From: Niveispirillum fermenti
GTDB lineage: Bacteria; Pseudomonadota; Alphaproteobacteria; Azospirillales; Azospirillaceae
NCBI RefSeq assembly: GCF_048066175.1
Contig: NZ_JBLTXA010000024.1
Coordinates: 13,858-77,857 of the forward strand
Length of the DNA stretch: 64,000 nucleotides
Reading direction: 5' to 3'
The stretch's first letter is position 1, and every line of letters starts with the position of its first letter. The notes below the pieces were generated by a model. It worked only from the letters and a program-made list of their open reading frames with translations, did not search any database and was not told the origin of the DNA. This document shows, in pieces, positions 28,474 to 37,118 of this stretch. A program made the translations under genes and the position numbers.

Positions 28474-28933
28474 GGATGGTCTCCCGGAACAGGCGCATCG
28501 CCGCACGCTCCCCCCCGCCGCCGGTTGGCGTGGGTGAACCCGCCGGCAGCGGGGAAAAGCCGGGCGCGGCGGCAGGAATTGGCGGGGTGGCACCGGCATT
28601 GCCGGCCGTCAGCGGGCCAAGCCGTTCCAGCGCGCGGCGCGCGGCATCGCAGGTGCGGTCTATCTCCACCCGCAGCCTTTCGGCCTCTTCCATGCTGCGG
28701 TCCAGCTCGCCGGCCATGTCATGGGCCGCCTGGCGCAGGCCGGTGATCGACCGTTCAGCCCCGTCCACCGCGTCGGAGCAGGCCCGCAACAGGCCGCGCA
28801 GTTCCGACTGCGCACCCCGCATGGCCGCCACCCGTCCATGCAGGCGCGCCAGGAAGAACAGGGTTCCCGCGAACAGCACCGCCAGGCTCAGGCTGACCAG
28901 CGGGGCCAGCGTCTCAACGCTGAAGGAGACCAT
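28463..28933 (-). CDS. DUF6468-type flagellar-operon membrane protein
   Basis: A 156-residue protein with one N-terminal membrane helix (about residues 8-30, LAPLVSLSLAVLFAGTLFFL). A heptad-like coiled coil follows (about 35-105; RGAQSELRGLLRACSDAVDG, then EAERLRVEIDRTCDAARRAL), and a Pro/Gly-rich cytoplasmic or periplasmic tail ends the chain. The layout resembles the DUF6468 proteins found beside fliM in Rhodospirillales flagellar operons; I recognise the pattern rather than a strong motif. It overlaps fliM by 20 bases upstream and motE by 11 bases downstream, so it is translated as part of that operon. No function is established. A structural or stator-associated role would fit its position. 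Confidence 0.65.
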   Translation of the reverse strand: MVSFSVETLAPLVSLSLAVLFAGTLFFLARLHGRVAAMRGAQSELRGLLRACSDAVDGAERSITGLRQAAHDMAGELDRSMEEAERLRVEIDRTCDAARRALERLGPLTAGNAGATPPIPAAAPGFSPLPAGSPTPTGGGGERAAMRLFRETIRGL

Positions 28934-29969
28934 GGATCACCTCGTCCTGGGTGCCCAGGTCGCTTTCGATACGGATGGCGACCCGGCCGTTGCGCTGGCC
29001 CATCTCCCCCTGGAACATCGCCACATGGCCGCAATTCAGCGTGGCCCGCGCATCGGCGCGCACATCCAGCGTCAATTGCGTGCCCGGCTTCCAGGCCAGG
29101 ATGTCGGCCAGGTCGACCGTGGTCTGTGCCAGCACGGCCGACAGATCGACATTGGTACGGCGCAACTCGCTTTTCAGGTGGTTCTCCCACATGCTGTCGC
29201 GGCCGAACTTTTCGCCCATGAACTGCTGCAACAGCACGTTGCGCACCGGTTCCAGCGCCGCATAGGGCACCAGCAGGCTGATGGAACCGCCACGCCCGTC
29301 GAGCTGGGCGTTGAAGGTGACGGCGATGGCGGCATTGTTGGACCGGGTGACGGTGGCGAACTGGGGATTGGTCTCGATCCGCTCCGCCGTGAAATGCACG
29401 TCGGTCAGCGGCGCGAAGGCCGTGCCCAAGTCGCGCAGCACCATCTTGATGATCCGTTCGGCCAGCGCCCGCTCGATCACCGTATAGGGGCGCCCGTCGA
29501 TGGGCGCCGGCTCGCTGCGCCGCCCCCCCAGCAGGATATCGACGACGGAATAGATCAGCTCGCTATCCACCGTCAGCAGCAGGGTACTGTCCCATTCCTC
29601 GGCCTTCACGACGGTGATCAGCGAGGGCAGCGGGATGCTGGACAGGAAATCGCCAAAGCGCACGGCGGCCGGGACCACGCCCGTCACCTCCACATTGCCC
29701 GAGGTCAGGTTGCGGAAGCTGGAACTCATCATCCGCACCAGCCGGTCGAAGATCACGTCCAGCATGGGCAACCGGTCGTAATTCACGAAGGATGAGTTGA
29801 CGATCTGGTCGATGACGCTGCGTGGCTGCCGGCCCTCACCCTCCTCGAACTGAAGAAGCTGGTCGATCTCTGACTGGTTCAGGGTCTTGTCGGCTTCCGC
29901 CGCCAGCATGCTTTCCCATACGGCATGGACATCCTCACCATCCACGCCCCCCATTTCCGGGTCGCTCAT
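28914..29969 (-). CDS. fliM: Flagellar motor switch protein FliM
   Basis: Middle layer of the C-ring (switch complex) with FliG and FliN; it binds CheY-P to change rotation sense. The product has 351 residues, usual for the family. The N-terminal CheY-binding peptide is LNQSEIDQLL (residues 30-39), preceded by an acidic stretch. The central CheC-like domain includes SSFRNLTSGNVEV and SIPLPSLITV, and the C-terminal SpoA-like domain contains LAQTTVDLADILAWKPG. It begins ten bases after fliL and overlaps the DUF6468-type gene. The operon order fliL-fliM-DUF6468-motE groups switch and motor-accessory functions. Confidence 0.97.
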   Translation of the reverse strand: MSDPEMGGVDGEDVHAVWESMLAAEADKTLNQSEIDQLLQFEEGEGRQPRSVIDQIVNSSFVNYDRLPMLDVIFDRLVRMMSSSFRNLTSGNVEVTGVVPAAVRFGDFLSSIPLPSLITVVKAEEWDSTLLLTVDSELIYSVVDILLGGRRSEPAPIDGRPYTVIERALAERIIKMVLRDLGTAFAPLTDVHFTAERIETNPQFATVTRSNNAAIAVTFNAQLDGRGGSISLLVPYAALEPVRNVLLQQFMGEKFGRDSMWENHLKSELRRTNVDLSAVLAQTTVDLADILAWKPGTQLTLDVRADARATLNCGHVAMFQGEMGQRNGRVAIRIESDLGTQDEVIHGLLQR

Positions 29970-29979
29970 CGCTGGCCTC

Positions 29980-30456
29980 CTATTGCAGGATCAGGGTGCG
30001 CAACAGCACCGATTCAACCGGCACCGGATCGGCGACCGCCCGCAGGCGGCGCAGCAGTTCGGCTCGCAGCGTTTCCACGCCGATGCGGCCTTCCAGATCG
30101 TTCTCGTCCAGTGCGCGCAGATATTGCTGCATCTCGTCCAGCAACAGCGGCTCCAGTTCCGACAATTTGCGGTTCTGGTCCGGGGCAGTGGTCAGGGTGA
30201 CGCCGATCTTCATCAGCTTCACCGACGCCGTTGACCGCAGGTTGACCGTCAGTTCCGGCAGCATGACGAAACGGTCGGCAGGCGTGGCGGGGCCGGCCGC
30301 TGCCGGCGGGGCGGGCACGGTGTTCATGCGCCCGGCCAGCAGGCCGCCGACCGCCCCCAACAGAAAGACGCCGACAACCACAAATAGATGTTTGCGGATA
30401 TTGAGACCCGGTGGCGGCAATCTCTTCTCCAGCCGGTCAAATGTACTTTCAGTCAT
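29980..30456 (-). CDS. fliL: Flagellar basal-body-associated protein FliL
   Basis: A single-span inner-membrane protein that surrounds the stator and supports torque. Its 158 residues comprise a short cytoplasmic N-terminus, a membrane helix (about residues 24-42, LFVVVGVFLLGAVGGLLAG), a Pro/Ala linker and a periplasmic domain with FVMLPELTVNLRS and LRALDENDLEGRIGVETLR, ending VLLRTLILQ, the usual FliL C-terminal style. It is the first gene of its operon and is divergent from fliF across a 180-base region holding a TTTA/TTAA tandem site. Confidence 0.95.
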   Translation of the reverse strand: MTESTFDRLEKRLPPPGLNIRKHLFVVVGVFLLGAVGGLLAGRMNTVPAPPAAAGPATPADRFVMLPELTVNLRSTASVKLMKIGVTLTTAPDQNRKLSELEPLLLDEMQQYLRALDENDLEGRIGVETLRAELLRRLRAVADPVPVESVLLRTLILQ

Positions 30457-30535
30457 CCCATCCCCCGCCGCAGGACATGCTTCAAGAACGGAAGTATTTT
30501 TCCCTGTCTTTTACCATCCGAACTGCATCGCCGTT

Positions 30536-30549
30536 TTTACGCCCGTTAA
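30536..30549. promoter_or_regulatory. TTTA-N6-TTAA site between fliL and fliF
   Basis: The half-sites TTTA (30536-30539) and TTAA (30546-30549) are 10 bases apart, start to start, in the divergent region serving fliL (minus) and fliF (plus). This is one member of a motif recurring before most flagellar operons in the window. It is degenerate relative to the exact TTAA-N7-TTAA copies at 37119 and 51346. Confidence 0.45.
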
Positions 30550-30636
30550 AAGTGCGTCGGCTAAGGTGGCTTCCGGTCCACGGGTGAAACATACCGGGGC
30601 TGGTTTCCAGAAACGTTAAAGAGCCGAGGCACCAGG

Positions 30637-32322
30637 GTGGCGAACCTCCTTCAGAACCTGATGGCGCTTGGACCGCGGCGGCTGGTCATGCTGGGCGCGG
30701 TCGCGATGGCGGTCTTGGCATCGGTGGGCATCCTCGCCTACACCGTTTCCCGGCCGGCCATGGGCATCCTCTATGCCGGGCTGGACGACGCGGAGGCCGG
30801 GCGCATCCTGGCCCAGCTCCAGGCCATGAAAATCCCGCATGAGGTGGGGGGCGATGGCGGGGCGATCCGTGTAGCCGCCGACAGCATCCCCCGCGTGCGC
30901 ATGCAACTGGCGCAGCAGGGCCTGCCCAGCGCCGGCGGCGTGGGGTACGAGCTGTTCGACAGCCAGGGTGCGCTGGGCCTCACCTCCTTCATGCAGAAGG
31001 TGAACCGGCTGCGCGCGACGGAGGGTGAACTGGTCCGCACCATCCAGACCCTGAACGGCGTCAGGTCGGCACGGGTTCACCTGTCCGTGCCCGATGGCGA
31101 CAGTTTCCAGGCGCAGACGGCACCGCCGGCCGCCTCCGTCGTGGTGCGTACCGTGACGGCAGGGCTGGAACGCTCCCAGGCGCTGGCCGTCCGCCATCTG
31201 GTGGCCGCGGCCGTGCCGGGCATGCGGCCGGGCGCCGTGACCGTGATGGATGCCAACGGGGTGGTGCTGGCCGCCGAGGGGGAGGCCGCCGACGGCCTGG
31301 CCCTGGTGCGGGCCGAGGAACTGCGCGCCGCCACGGAACAAAGGCTGGCCCGCGCCGTGGAGGAGATCCTGGTACCGAAATTCGGACCTGGCAATGTCCG
31401 GGTGCGGGTGGCTGCCGAGATCGACCTGGGCCGGGAGACGCTGCGCGAGCAGATCTACGACCCCAACGGCCGCGTCGAACGTTCCATCCAGTCCGTGAAC
31501 GAGCGGGAAAGCAGCAGCGACCGCGACCGGGACACGCCGACGACCGTGGAGCAGAACCTGCCGCTGGAGGATGTGAACCAGGGCACGGCTGCCGGTTCGC
31601 GCAGCGAGACGGCCAGGGACGAGGAAACCACCAACTACGAGATCAGCAGCCGCCAGCGCGAGCGGGTGCAGGATGCCGGCGACATCCGCCGGCTGGCCGT
31701 CGCGGTGGTGGTCAACGGCACCTATGCCGCGGCGGCCGATGGCACCAGCCAGTACCAGCCGCGCAGCGACGCCGAACTGCGCCAGGTGGAGAATGTCGTG
31801 CGCACGGCGATCGGCTTTTCCCAGGCGCGCGGCGATCAGGTGACGGTGGAGAACCTGCAATTCCTGGCCGAACCGCCCCCGCCGGGGGATGGCATGGTCC
31901 TGGCGGGAACGGGCACGGCCTGGCCTGCCTGGCTGCCCTGGACCATCGCGGCCATCGCGGCCACCCTGCTGGTCGTGCTGGCCCTGCGCCCCATGCTGGG
32001 CCGGGCCTTCCCGGGGCTTGTCCCCGAACCGGCGCTGGCCGGTGCCGGGCCCGGCGCACCGCAACTGCCAGCCGATCCGGACACCACACAGGCCCCCCTT
32101 CTCGGCCACGATGCCGTGCCGGGCACCGAACTGGCTGCCGGTTCCGCATCGGCCGATATCGACGAGGGTCCCGGCGAGGCCTTCGACGAACTGGTCGACC
32201 TGCGGTCGGTGGAGGGCGGCGTCAGCGCCGCGGCGCTGCGGCGTCTGGCGGCCATGGTCGATACCCACCCCGAGGACAGCATCAATGTGCTGCGGGCCTG
32301 GATCTATGAAGGGACGAACTGA
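30637..32322 (+). CDS. fliF: Flagellar MS-ring protein FliF
   Basis: Forms the membrane/supramembrane ring on which the rotor and export gate assemble. The 561 residues are in the normal range. The GTG start follows GAGG by seven bases. There are two membrane helices, at about residues 16-36 (VMLGAVAMAVLASVGILAYT) and about 428-450 (WLPWTIAAIAATLLVVLAL). The periplasmic YscJ/FliF core between them includes LYAGLDDAEAGRIL, GLPSAGGVGYELFD, ATEGELVRTIQTLNGV and ARVHLSVPD. The C-terminal FliG-binding region ends DTHPEDSINVLRAWI. It is the first gene of a seven-gene operon (fliF-H-N-P-flhB-like-G-fliK-like), with fliH three bases downstream. Confidence 0.97.
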   Translation: MANLLQNLMALGPRRLVMLGAVAMAVLASVGILAYTVSRPAMGILYAGLDDAEAGRILAQLQAMKIPHEVGGDGGAIRVAADSIPRVRMQLAQQGLPSAGGVGYELFDSQGALGLTSFMQKVNRLRATEGELVRTIQTLNGVRSARVHLSVPDGDSFQAQTAPPAASVVVRTVTAGLERSQALAVRHLVAAAVPGMRPGAVTVMDANGVVLAAEGEAADGLALVRAEELRAATEQRLARAVEEILVPKFGPGNVRVRVAAEIDLGRETLREQIYDPNGRVERSIQSVNERESSSDRDRDTPTTVEQNLPLEDVNQGTAAGSRSETARDEETTNYEISSRQRERVQDAGDIRRLAVAVVVNGTYAAAADGTSQYQPRSDAELRQVENVVRTAIGFSQARGDQVTVENLQFLAEPPPPGDGMVLAGTGTAWPAWLPWTIAAIAATLLVVLALRPMLGRAFPGLVPEPALAGAGPGAPQLPADPDTTQAPLLGHDAVPGTELAAGSASADIDEGPGEAFDELVDLRSVEGGVSAAALRRLAAMVDTHPEDSINVLRAWIYEGTN

Positions 32323-32325
32323 CCC

Positions 32326-32994
32326 ATGCGCCCTTTCCTTTTCGACACCCATTTCCCCAACGACAGCGCCGGCGAGCCGGCCCCGCCGCCCGAACCCGCC
32401 TTCCAGACCGGCGGGTTCTCCGAGGAGGATCTGGCCGCCGTCCGCGATCGCGCCTACCGGCAGGGCATGGAGATCGGCGAGCGCGACGGCTTCGAGCGGG
32501 GCCAGCAGGCGGCCCGCCAGTCGGTGGAAGCCCAGCGCGCCCAATCCCTGGCCGCCATCGACAAGGCCGTGACGGAGGCGCTGGGCGAGCTGTCGGCCTT
32601 CCGGCAGCAGGTGGAGCGCGACGCGGTGCGCGTCGTGACGGCCCTGGTCGCACGGCTGGCCCCGCCCCTGCTGGACGCCGCCGCCGATGCCGAACTGGAC
32701 GTGCTGGTGAAGGACATCCTGCACGCCGCCATCGGCAGGCCCCGCCTGGATATCCGGCTGACCCCCGCCGCGGTGGAGCGGATGCGGCCGGACATCGACG
32801 CCATGGCCGCCCAGGCCGGTTTCCGCGGCGACATCCATCTTGTCCCCGACGCCGCCCTGCCGGCCGGTGCCGCCGCCGCCGACTGGGAGACGGGCGGGGC
32901 CGAACACGATCCCCGCACGCTTGAACGGGCCCTGGGCGATGCCATCGCCATCGCCGTCAGCCGGCTGACCCTGGCCGGCCGTACCGCGCGCTGA
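32326..32994 (+). CDS. fliH: FliH-like flagellar export regulator
   Basis: A 222-residue cytoplasmic protein predicted to bind the FliI ATPase and the C-ring. It has a Pro-rich start (FDTHFPNDSAGEP), a long charged Ala/Gln/Arg helical part (about residues 38-110; YRQGMEIGERDGFERGQQAA) with glycine-spaced helix repeats, and a C-terminal domain with DILHAAIGRPRLDIRLTPAA and GDIHLVPDAALPAG, which fits FliH/SctL proteins. It ends with ALGDAIAIAVSRL. Between fliF and fliN the position is standard for fliH. Sequence conservation in this family is weak, so the call leans on architecture and context. Confidence 0.85.
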   Translation: MRPFLFDTHFPNDSAGEPAPPPEPAFQTGGFSEEDLAAVRDRAYRQGMEIGERDGFERGQQAARQSVEAQRAQSLAAIDKAVTEALGELSAFRQQVERDAVRVVTALVARLAPPLLDAAADAELDVLVKDILHAAIGRPRLDIRLTPAAVERMRPDIDAMAAQAGFRGDIHLVPDAALPAGAAAADWETGGAEHDPRTLERALGDAIAIAVSRLTLAGRTAR

Positions 32995-33040
32995 CCCTTC
33001 CCGAAACCTTCACGCCCCATTTCGCAAGGATACCAAGCCC

Positions 33041-33376
33041 ATGGCAACGCAGCAGGCCACCTTCCCCGGCGCCAGCCCCGCCCCCGCGACGTCGGAGGAG
33101 GAAAGCGCCGCCCCGCAGGAGCGGGAGGAGTTGAAGGCCATCTTCAACGTGCCGGTCAATGTCCAGGTCGTGCTGGGCTGCACCACCATGCCCGTCAGCC
33201 AGTTGCTGAAACTGGGACGCGGTGCCGTGGTGGAGCTGAACCGCAAGGTCGGCGAGGCGGTGGATGTCTATGTCAACGACCGGCTGATCGCCCGCGGCGA
33301 GGTGGTGATCGTCGACAAGGGTCATCTCGGCGTGACCATGACCGAGATCGTCAAAAGCGAACTCCGGCTGGTGTGA
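33041..33376 (+). CDS. fliN: Flagellar motor switch protein FliN
   Basis: Forms the base of the C-ring and helps deliver export substrates with FliH. The 111 residues comprise a Pro/Ala/Glu-rich leader and the SpoA fold: FNVPVNVQVVLGCTTMPVSQ, LLKLGRGAVVELNRKVGEAV, VYVNDRLIARGEVVIVDKGH and the ending VTMTEIV. This is the classic FliN C-terminal domain (GxxVeLnr..gepVdi.vNg.liarGEVV). It lies 46 bases after fliH in the same operon. Confidence 0.97.
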   Translation: MATQQATFPGASPAPATSEEESAAPQEREELKAIFNVPVNVQVVLGCTTMPVSQLLKLGRGAVVELNRKVGEAVDVYVNDRLIARGEVVIVDKGHLGVTMTEIVKSELRLV

Positions 33377-33409
33377 GCCATGGCCACCCGTTCAGAAGGA
33401 CGGTCCCGG

Positions 33410-34201
33410 ATGCAATCCCCCTTCGCGGCCCGCCTGCTCCGTCTGTTCCTGCCCGTCCTGGCGGCCCTGCTGCTGGCCGCCACGCCGGCCCTGGCGCAAT
33501 CCATCACGCTGGACGCGGGCCAGGGCGGTGCCTCCTTTTCCGGGCGGCTGGTGCAGATCATGGCGCTGGTCACCGTGCTGTCGGTGGCGCCCGGCCTGCT
33601 GGTGATGGTGACCAGCTTCACGCGCATCGTGGTCGTGCTGTCGCTGCTGCGGTCCGCCCTGGGCCTGCAGCAGACACCGCCCAACATGGTGCTGGTGGGG
33701 CTTGGCCTGCTGCTGACCGCCTATATCATGGGACCGACCATGGATCAGGCCTGGCGTGACGGGGTCCAGCCGCTGGTCGATGGCCAGATCACCGAGGAAC
33801 AGGCCCTTGAGCGCACGGTGGAACCGTTCCGCGCCTTCATGAAGGCGCATGTGCGGCCCAAGGATCTGGCCGCCTTCCAGTCGCTGGCCGGCATCGCCGG
33901 TGTTCCGCCGGGACAGGCACCACCGCCGGCACAGGCAGCACCGTCCGAGCCCGACCTGCGCACGCTGATCGCCGCCTTCGTCATTTCCGAACTGCGGCGG
34001 GCGTTCGAGATCGGGTTCATGCTGTTCCTGCCCTTCCTGGTGGTCGACATGATCGTCGCGGCGGTGCTGATGGCCATGGGCATGATGATGCTGCCGCCCG
34101 TGATCATCTCCCTGCCCTTCAAGATCATCTTCTTCGTGCTGGTCGATGGCTGGCTGCTGGTGGCGCAGAGCCTGATCCGTTCCTATGGGGGGACGGGATG
34201 A
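33410..34201 (+). CDS. fliP: Flagellar export gate protein FliP
   Basis: Core subunit of the FliP/Q/R export channel. From ATG 33410 (preceded by AAGGA nine bases upstream) the product is 263 residues; ATG 33380, four bases after the fliN stop, would add ten. The N-terminus is a cleavable signal peptide (MQSPFAARLL, through LLLAATPALAQ), as in many FliP proteins. Family blocks are VMVTSFTRIVVVLSLLR, ALGLQQTPPNMVLVGLGLLL, FMKAHVRPKDLAAF, LIAAFVISELRRAFEIGF and the C-terminal MMLPPVIISLPFKIIFFV. An unusual Pro/Ala insertion (GVPPGQAPPPAQAAPSEP) sits in the periplasmic loop. It overlaps the next gene by four bases (ATGA). Confidence 0.97.
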   Translation: MQSPFAARLLRLFLPVLAALLLAATPALAQSITLDAGQGGASFSGRLVQIMALVTVLSVAPGLLVMVTSFTRIVVVLSLLRSALGLQQTPPNMVLVGLGLLLTAYIMGPTMDQAWRDGVQPLVDGQITEEQALERTVEPFRAFMKAHVRPKDLAAFQSLAGIAGVPPGQAPPPAQAAPSEPDLRTLIAAFVISELRRAFEIGFMLFLPFLVVDMIVAAVLMAMGMMMLPPVIISLPFKIIFFVLVDGWLLVAQSLIRSYGGTG

Positions 34202-34530
34202 ACGACCATCCCCGCCGCCCGCCGCCCGATCCCAATGCCCGCGCCGCAGCCCTGACCTGGCGCCGCGGCGACGACACGCTGCCCCGCCTGACGGCGGGCG
34301 GGCGGGGTGCGGTGGCGGAACGGATCGTGGCCCTGGCCTTCGCGCATGGCATCCCCGTGCGCGAGGATAGCGACCTGGCCACCCTGCTGGCCGCCGTGGA
34401 ACCCGGCAGCGACATTCCCATGGAGGCGGTTCTGGCCGTGGCCGAGGTGCTGAGCCACATCTATCGCCTGAACAACCGGCTGGGCGGGGAGACGATAAAA
34501 CCCGCCGGCCCCTTCCCTCCTGCCCCCTGA
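34198..34530 (+). CDS. Small FlhB C-terminal-domain paralogue (FhlB-like)
   Basis: A 110-residue soluble protein resembling only the C-terminal cytoplasmic part of FlhB. The stretch from about residue 38 (AERIVALAFAHGIPVREDSD, then LATLLAAVEPGSDIPMEAV and AEVLSHIYRLN) parallels the full FlhB encoded at 37487-38566 (VENPPLARALHAGVEIGDEV, then AELIAYVLNL). The NPTH autocleavage motif and membrane helices are absent. Such FlhB-like pieces (FhlB, EscU/YscU switch-like) occur in flagellar operons and have been linked to export switching in some bacteria. Coupling to fliP by a 4-base overlap supports an export role. The precise job here is inferred. Confidence 0.8.
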   Translation: MNDHPRRPPPDPNARAAALTWRRGDDTLPRLTAGGRGAVAERIVALAFAHGIPVREDSDLATLLAAVEPGSDIPMEAVLAVAEVLSHIYRLNNRLGGETIKPAGPFPPAP

Positions 34531-34561
34531 CCTTCTTCACGCCCCTGCGGGAGATCATCCG

Positions 34562-35584
34562 ATGCTGAAAGTGCGCACCGACCACAAGGGCCTGAACGGG
34601 CTGGAGAAGGCGGCCATCATCCTGCTGGCGCTTGGCGAGGAGCGCGGATCGCGCCTCATGGAACGGCTGGAGGATGACGAGATCCGCGAGGTCTCCTATG
34701 CCATGGCCGGCCTGGGCACCGTGTCGGGCAAGGTGGTGGAACGGCTGATCCGGGATTTCACCGAACGGTTCGCCGGCACGGGCGAACTGGCCGGCACCTT
34801 TGACACCACCGAACGGTTCCTGTCCAAGTTCCTGACGGGCGACCGGGTGCAGGAGATCATGGCCGACATCCGCGGTCCCGCGGGCCGGACCATGTGGGAG
34901 AAGATGAGCAATGTGAACGAACAGGTGCTGGCAACATATCTGCGCAACGAGCACCCGCAGACCATCGCCGTGGTCCTGACCAAGATCCGGCCGGAACATG
35001 CGGCCAAGGTGCTGGGCCTGCTGCCGCCCAGCCTGGTGCAGATGATCGTATCGCGCATCATCAAGATGGAAGCCGTGTCCCGCGATGTGCTGGAGGATGT
35101 GGAAAAGACCCTGCGCAGCGAGTTCATGGCCAACTATGTCCGCACGCTGGGCCATGACAGCCATGCCATCATGGCGGAAATCCTGAACCGCACCGACAAG
35201 ACCCTGTTCGACACGATCATGGAACCGCTGGAGCGCCGCCTGCCGGAAAGCGCCCAGCGCATCAAGCAACTGATGTTCACCTTCGAGGATCTGACCATGC
35301 TGGAGCCGCAGGCCATCCAGGTGCTGATCCGAAATTGCGACACCGGCGAACTGGCCCTGGCGCTGAAGGGGCTGGACGAGCCCCTTCAGATGCGTTTCCT
35401 GACCAACATGTCCGAACGCGCCGGCAACCTGATCCGCGACGAGATCGACCTGATGGGTGCCGTCCGCATCGCCGACGTGGAGCAGGCCCGGCTGTCCATC
35501 CTGCGCACCGCAAAGCAACTGGCGGAGGAAGGGGAAATCCTGATCACCGACCGCAGCGACCCGAACAATTCCCTGATCTACTGA
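34562..35584 (+). CDS. fliG: Flagellar motor switch protein FliG
   Basis: Torque-bearing rotor protein that contacts the MotA stator. Its 340 residues comprise an N-terminal domain (GLEKAAIILLALGEERGSRL), a middle domain with the hallmark EHPQTIAVVL (EHPQ at residues 130-133), and a C-terminal charged torque helix region: DTGELALALKGLDEPLQMRF, then NMSERAGNLIRDEIDLMGAV and DVEQARLSIL. The key Lys/Arg/Asp pattern of FliG-C is kept. It follows the FlhB-like gene by about 30 bases and sits ahead of the FliK-like gene. In many bacteria fliG directly follows fliF, so its place after fliP is a rearranged order. Confidence 0.98.
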   Translation: MLKVRTDHKGLNGLEKAAIILLALGEERGSRLMERLEDDEIREVSYAMAGLGTVSGKVVERLIRDFTERFAGTGELAGTFDTTERFLSKFLTGDRVQEIMADIRGPAGRTMWEKMSNVNEQVLATYLRNEHPQTIAVVLTKIRPEHAAKVLGLLPPSLVQMIVSRIIKMEAVSRDVLEDVEKTLRSEFMANYVRTLGHDSHAIMAEILNRTDKTLFDTIMEPLERRLPESAQRIKQLMFTFEDLTMLEPQAIQVLIRNCDTGELALALKGLDEPLQMRFLTNMSERAGNLIRDEIDLMGAVRIADVEQARLSILRTAKQLAEEGEILITDRSDPNNSLIY

Positions 35585-35606
35585 CCGGCCGGCGGGGAAG
35601 GCGAGG

Positions 35607-37115
35607 ATGAGCACGGACAGGTTCGGCGGCCCTTCTTCCATCGCCGCCATCAAGGCGGCGGGTGCCGGCCAGCAGGCGGCCCAGGCCGGGTTGGGGGCAA
35701 CCCCGCGCCCGCCTGCCGCCATGGCCATGCAGGCCGGTGTCCTGGCCCGCCCGCCCGATATGCCGCTTCACAATGCCGTCACCGTGACGGGGGTGCTGGG
35801 GGCCGCCACACCCGATGGCGACCTGCCCCTGACCACCAGCAGCGGCACCCTGCTGTTGCGGCCCGTGCAGGGGGCCTGGCCGTCGGACCTGCCGGCGGGC
35901 AGCACGCTGTCCGTCACCGTCGGCCCCGGCGCGCGGGCCGGCAATGTGCAGGCGCAGGCCATGGCCGCGCCCGAACGCACAGGACAGGCCGCCAGCCCCG
36001 GCGCCCGTCCCCCCGCCATCGGTGCCGAACAGGCGTTGCGCGGTCTGCTGGCGGCCGGTGGGGATGCCATCATCCGCACGGGTGCCGCGGCGCGGCCCGC
36101 CGCCGCCGGCACCGCTGCCGCAGGCGCCACCCCCGTCGCGGCGCCTGCGCAGGTCGCCGCGGCCCCGGCCAGCAATCCGCAACTGGTGGCCAGTGCCGGG
36201 GCCGTGCTGCCGCCCCGGGTCGGGCCGGTCATCGCCGCGGCGGCAACGGCCGCGCCCGATGCGCCGCGTGCCGCCGCCGCGGCCCAGAGCGCGCAGGCCG
36301 TAGCCGATATCGGCAAGGGCGCCCGCGCGGGGACACAAGACCTTCAGCAGCAGGCGGCCCTGCAGCCGCAGAACGATGCGACCGGCCCCCGCCGGCCCGC
36401 CGCACCACTGGCGTCCCCGCCGCTGCCCGACCTGCCCGCGATGGCCGGCGCCCAGGCCGCGCGGCCGGACCTGATCCTGGCCCAGTCCCTGGCCCATCCG
36501 GGGATGGTGGCCCGCATGGCCGCCTTCCTGCCGCGTCCCGACCGGCTGGGGGGCGTGGCCCTGCTCCTCTATCTGTTCGGCGCCCGCAATGGGGGGGTGC
36601 GGGCCTGGCTGGGGGAGGAGCAGGTGCGCCACCTGACCCGCAGCGAGGCCAAGGCCCTGGCCGGGATCGAGGAGGCGATGACCCCCGCCCCGCGTCTGGC
36701 GTCCGACGGGTCGGTCTGGTCCACCCTGCTGGTTCCCTTCATGGATGGCGACCGCCCATCCGTCCTGCTGCTGGCCACCATGCCGGATGTCACCCTGCCC
36801 CGCGACCCGGAAACGCAACAGCCGGAGCCGGGAACGGAGGAGCCCACCGCCACGCTCTTCACCCTGGGGCTGGATCTGAGCACCCTGGGCCCGGTGCAGC
36901 TTCGCGGGCTGTGCCTGCCGGGCCGGCTGGTCATGGACCTGTCGGTCGCCAGCCTGCCCGACCCGGACCAGCGCGCCCATTTCCAGCGGGTGGTGGACGA
37001 GGCGCTGGCCGGGCTGGCGGTCCCGGCCAGCCTGCGCCTGCATTGGGGACGATCCCCCTTCATGGCCGACCTGATGCCCGACGGGGCTGCTGTGACATGC
37101 GATGCGCGCGCGTGA
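35607..37115 (+). CDS. fliK: FliK-like hook-length control protein
   Basis: A 502-residue, Ala/Pro/Gly-rich protein with low-complexity N-terminal and central parts (residues 1-280), as in FliK rulers. It has a structured C-terminal third: RVGPVIAAAATAAP marks the end of the disordered part, then MVARMAAFLPRPDRLGGVAL, and finally TLFTLGLDLSTLGPVQLRGL and LPGRLVMDLSVAS. This last block fits the Flg_hook (FliK C-terminal) pattern of secreted, FlhB-binding proteins. FliK measures hook length and triggers the substrate switch. It is the last gene of the fliF operon, 22 bases after fliG, with ATG after GGAAGGCGAGG. Divergence is high, so the name is a family-level inference. Confidence 0.7.
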   Translation: MSTDRFGGPSSIAAIKAAGAGQQAAQAGLGATPRPPAAMAMQAGVLARPPDMPLHNAVTVTGVLGAATPDGDLPLTTSSGTLLLRPVQGAWPSDLPAGSTLSVTVGPGARAGNVQAQAMAAPERTGQAASPGARPPAIGAEQALRGLLAAGGDAIIRTGAAARPAAAGTAAAGATPVAAPAQVAAAPASNPQLVASAGAVLPPRVGPVIAAAATAAPDAPRAAAAAQSAQAVADIGKGARAGTQDLQQQAALQPQNDATGPRRPAAPLASPPLPDLPAMAGAQAARPDLILAQSLAHPGMVARMAAFLPRPDRLGGVALLLYLFGARNGGVRAWLGEEQVRHLTRSEAKALAGIEEAMTPAPRLASDGSVWSTLLVPFMDGDRPSVLLLATMPDVTLPRDPETQQPEPGTEEPTATLFTLGLDLSTLGPVQLRGLCLPGRLVMDLSVASLPDPDQRAHFQRVVDEALAGLAVPASLRLHWGRSPFMADLMPDGAAVTCDARA

Positions 37116-37118
37116 CTT

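Noticed and set aside
30616..32907. 763-codon minus-strand frame
   Set aside because: Antisense of fliF and fliH, which are unmistakable; composition is His/Gly/Arg-rich as usual for such shadows.
33392..35728. 778-codon minus-strand frame
   Set aside because: Antisense of fliP, the flhB-like gene and fliG.
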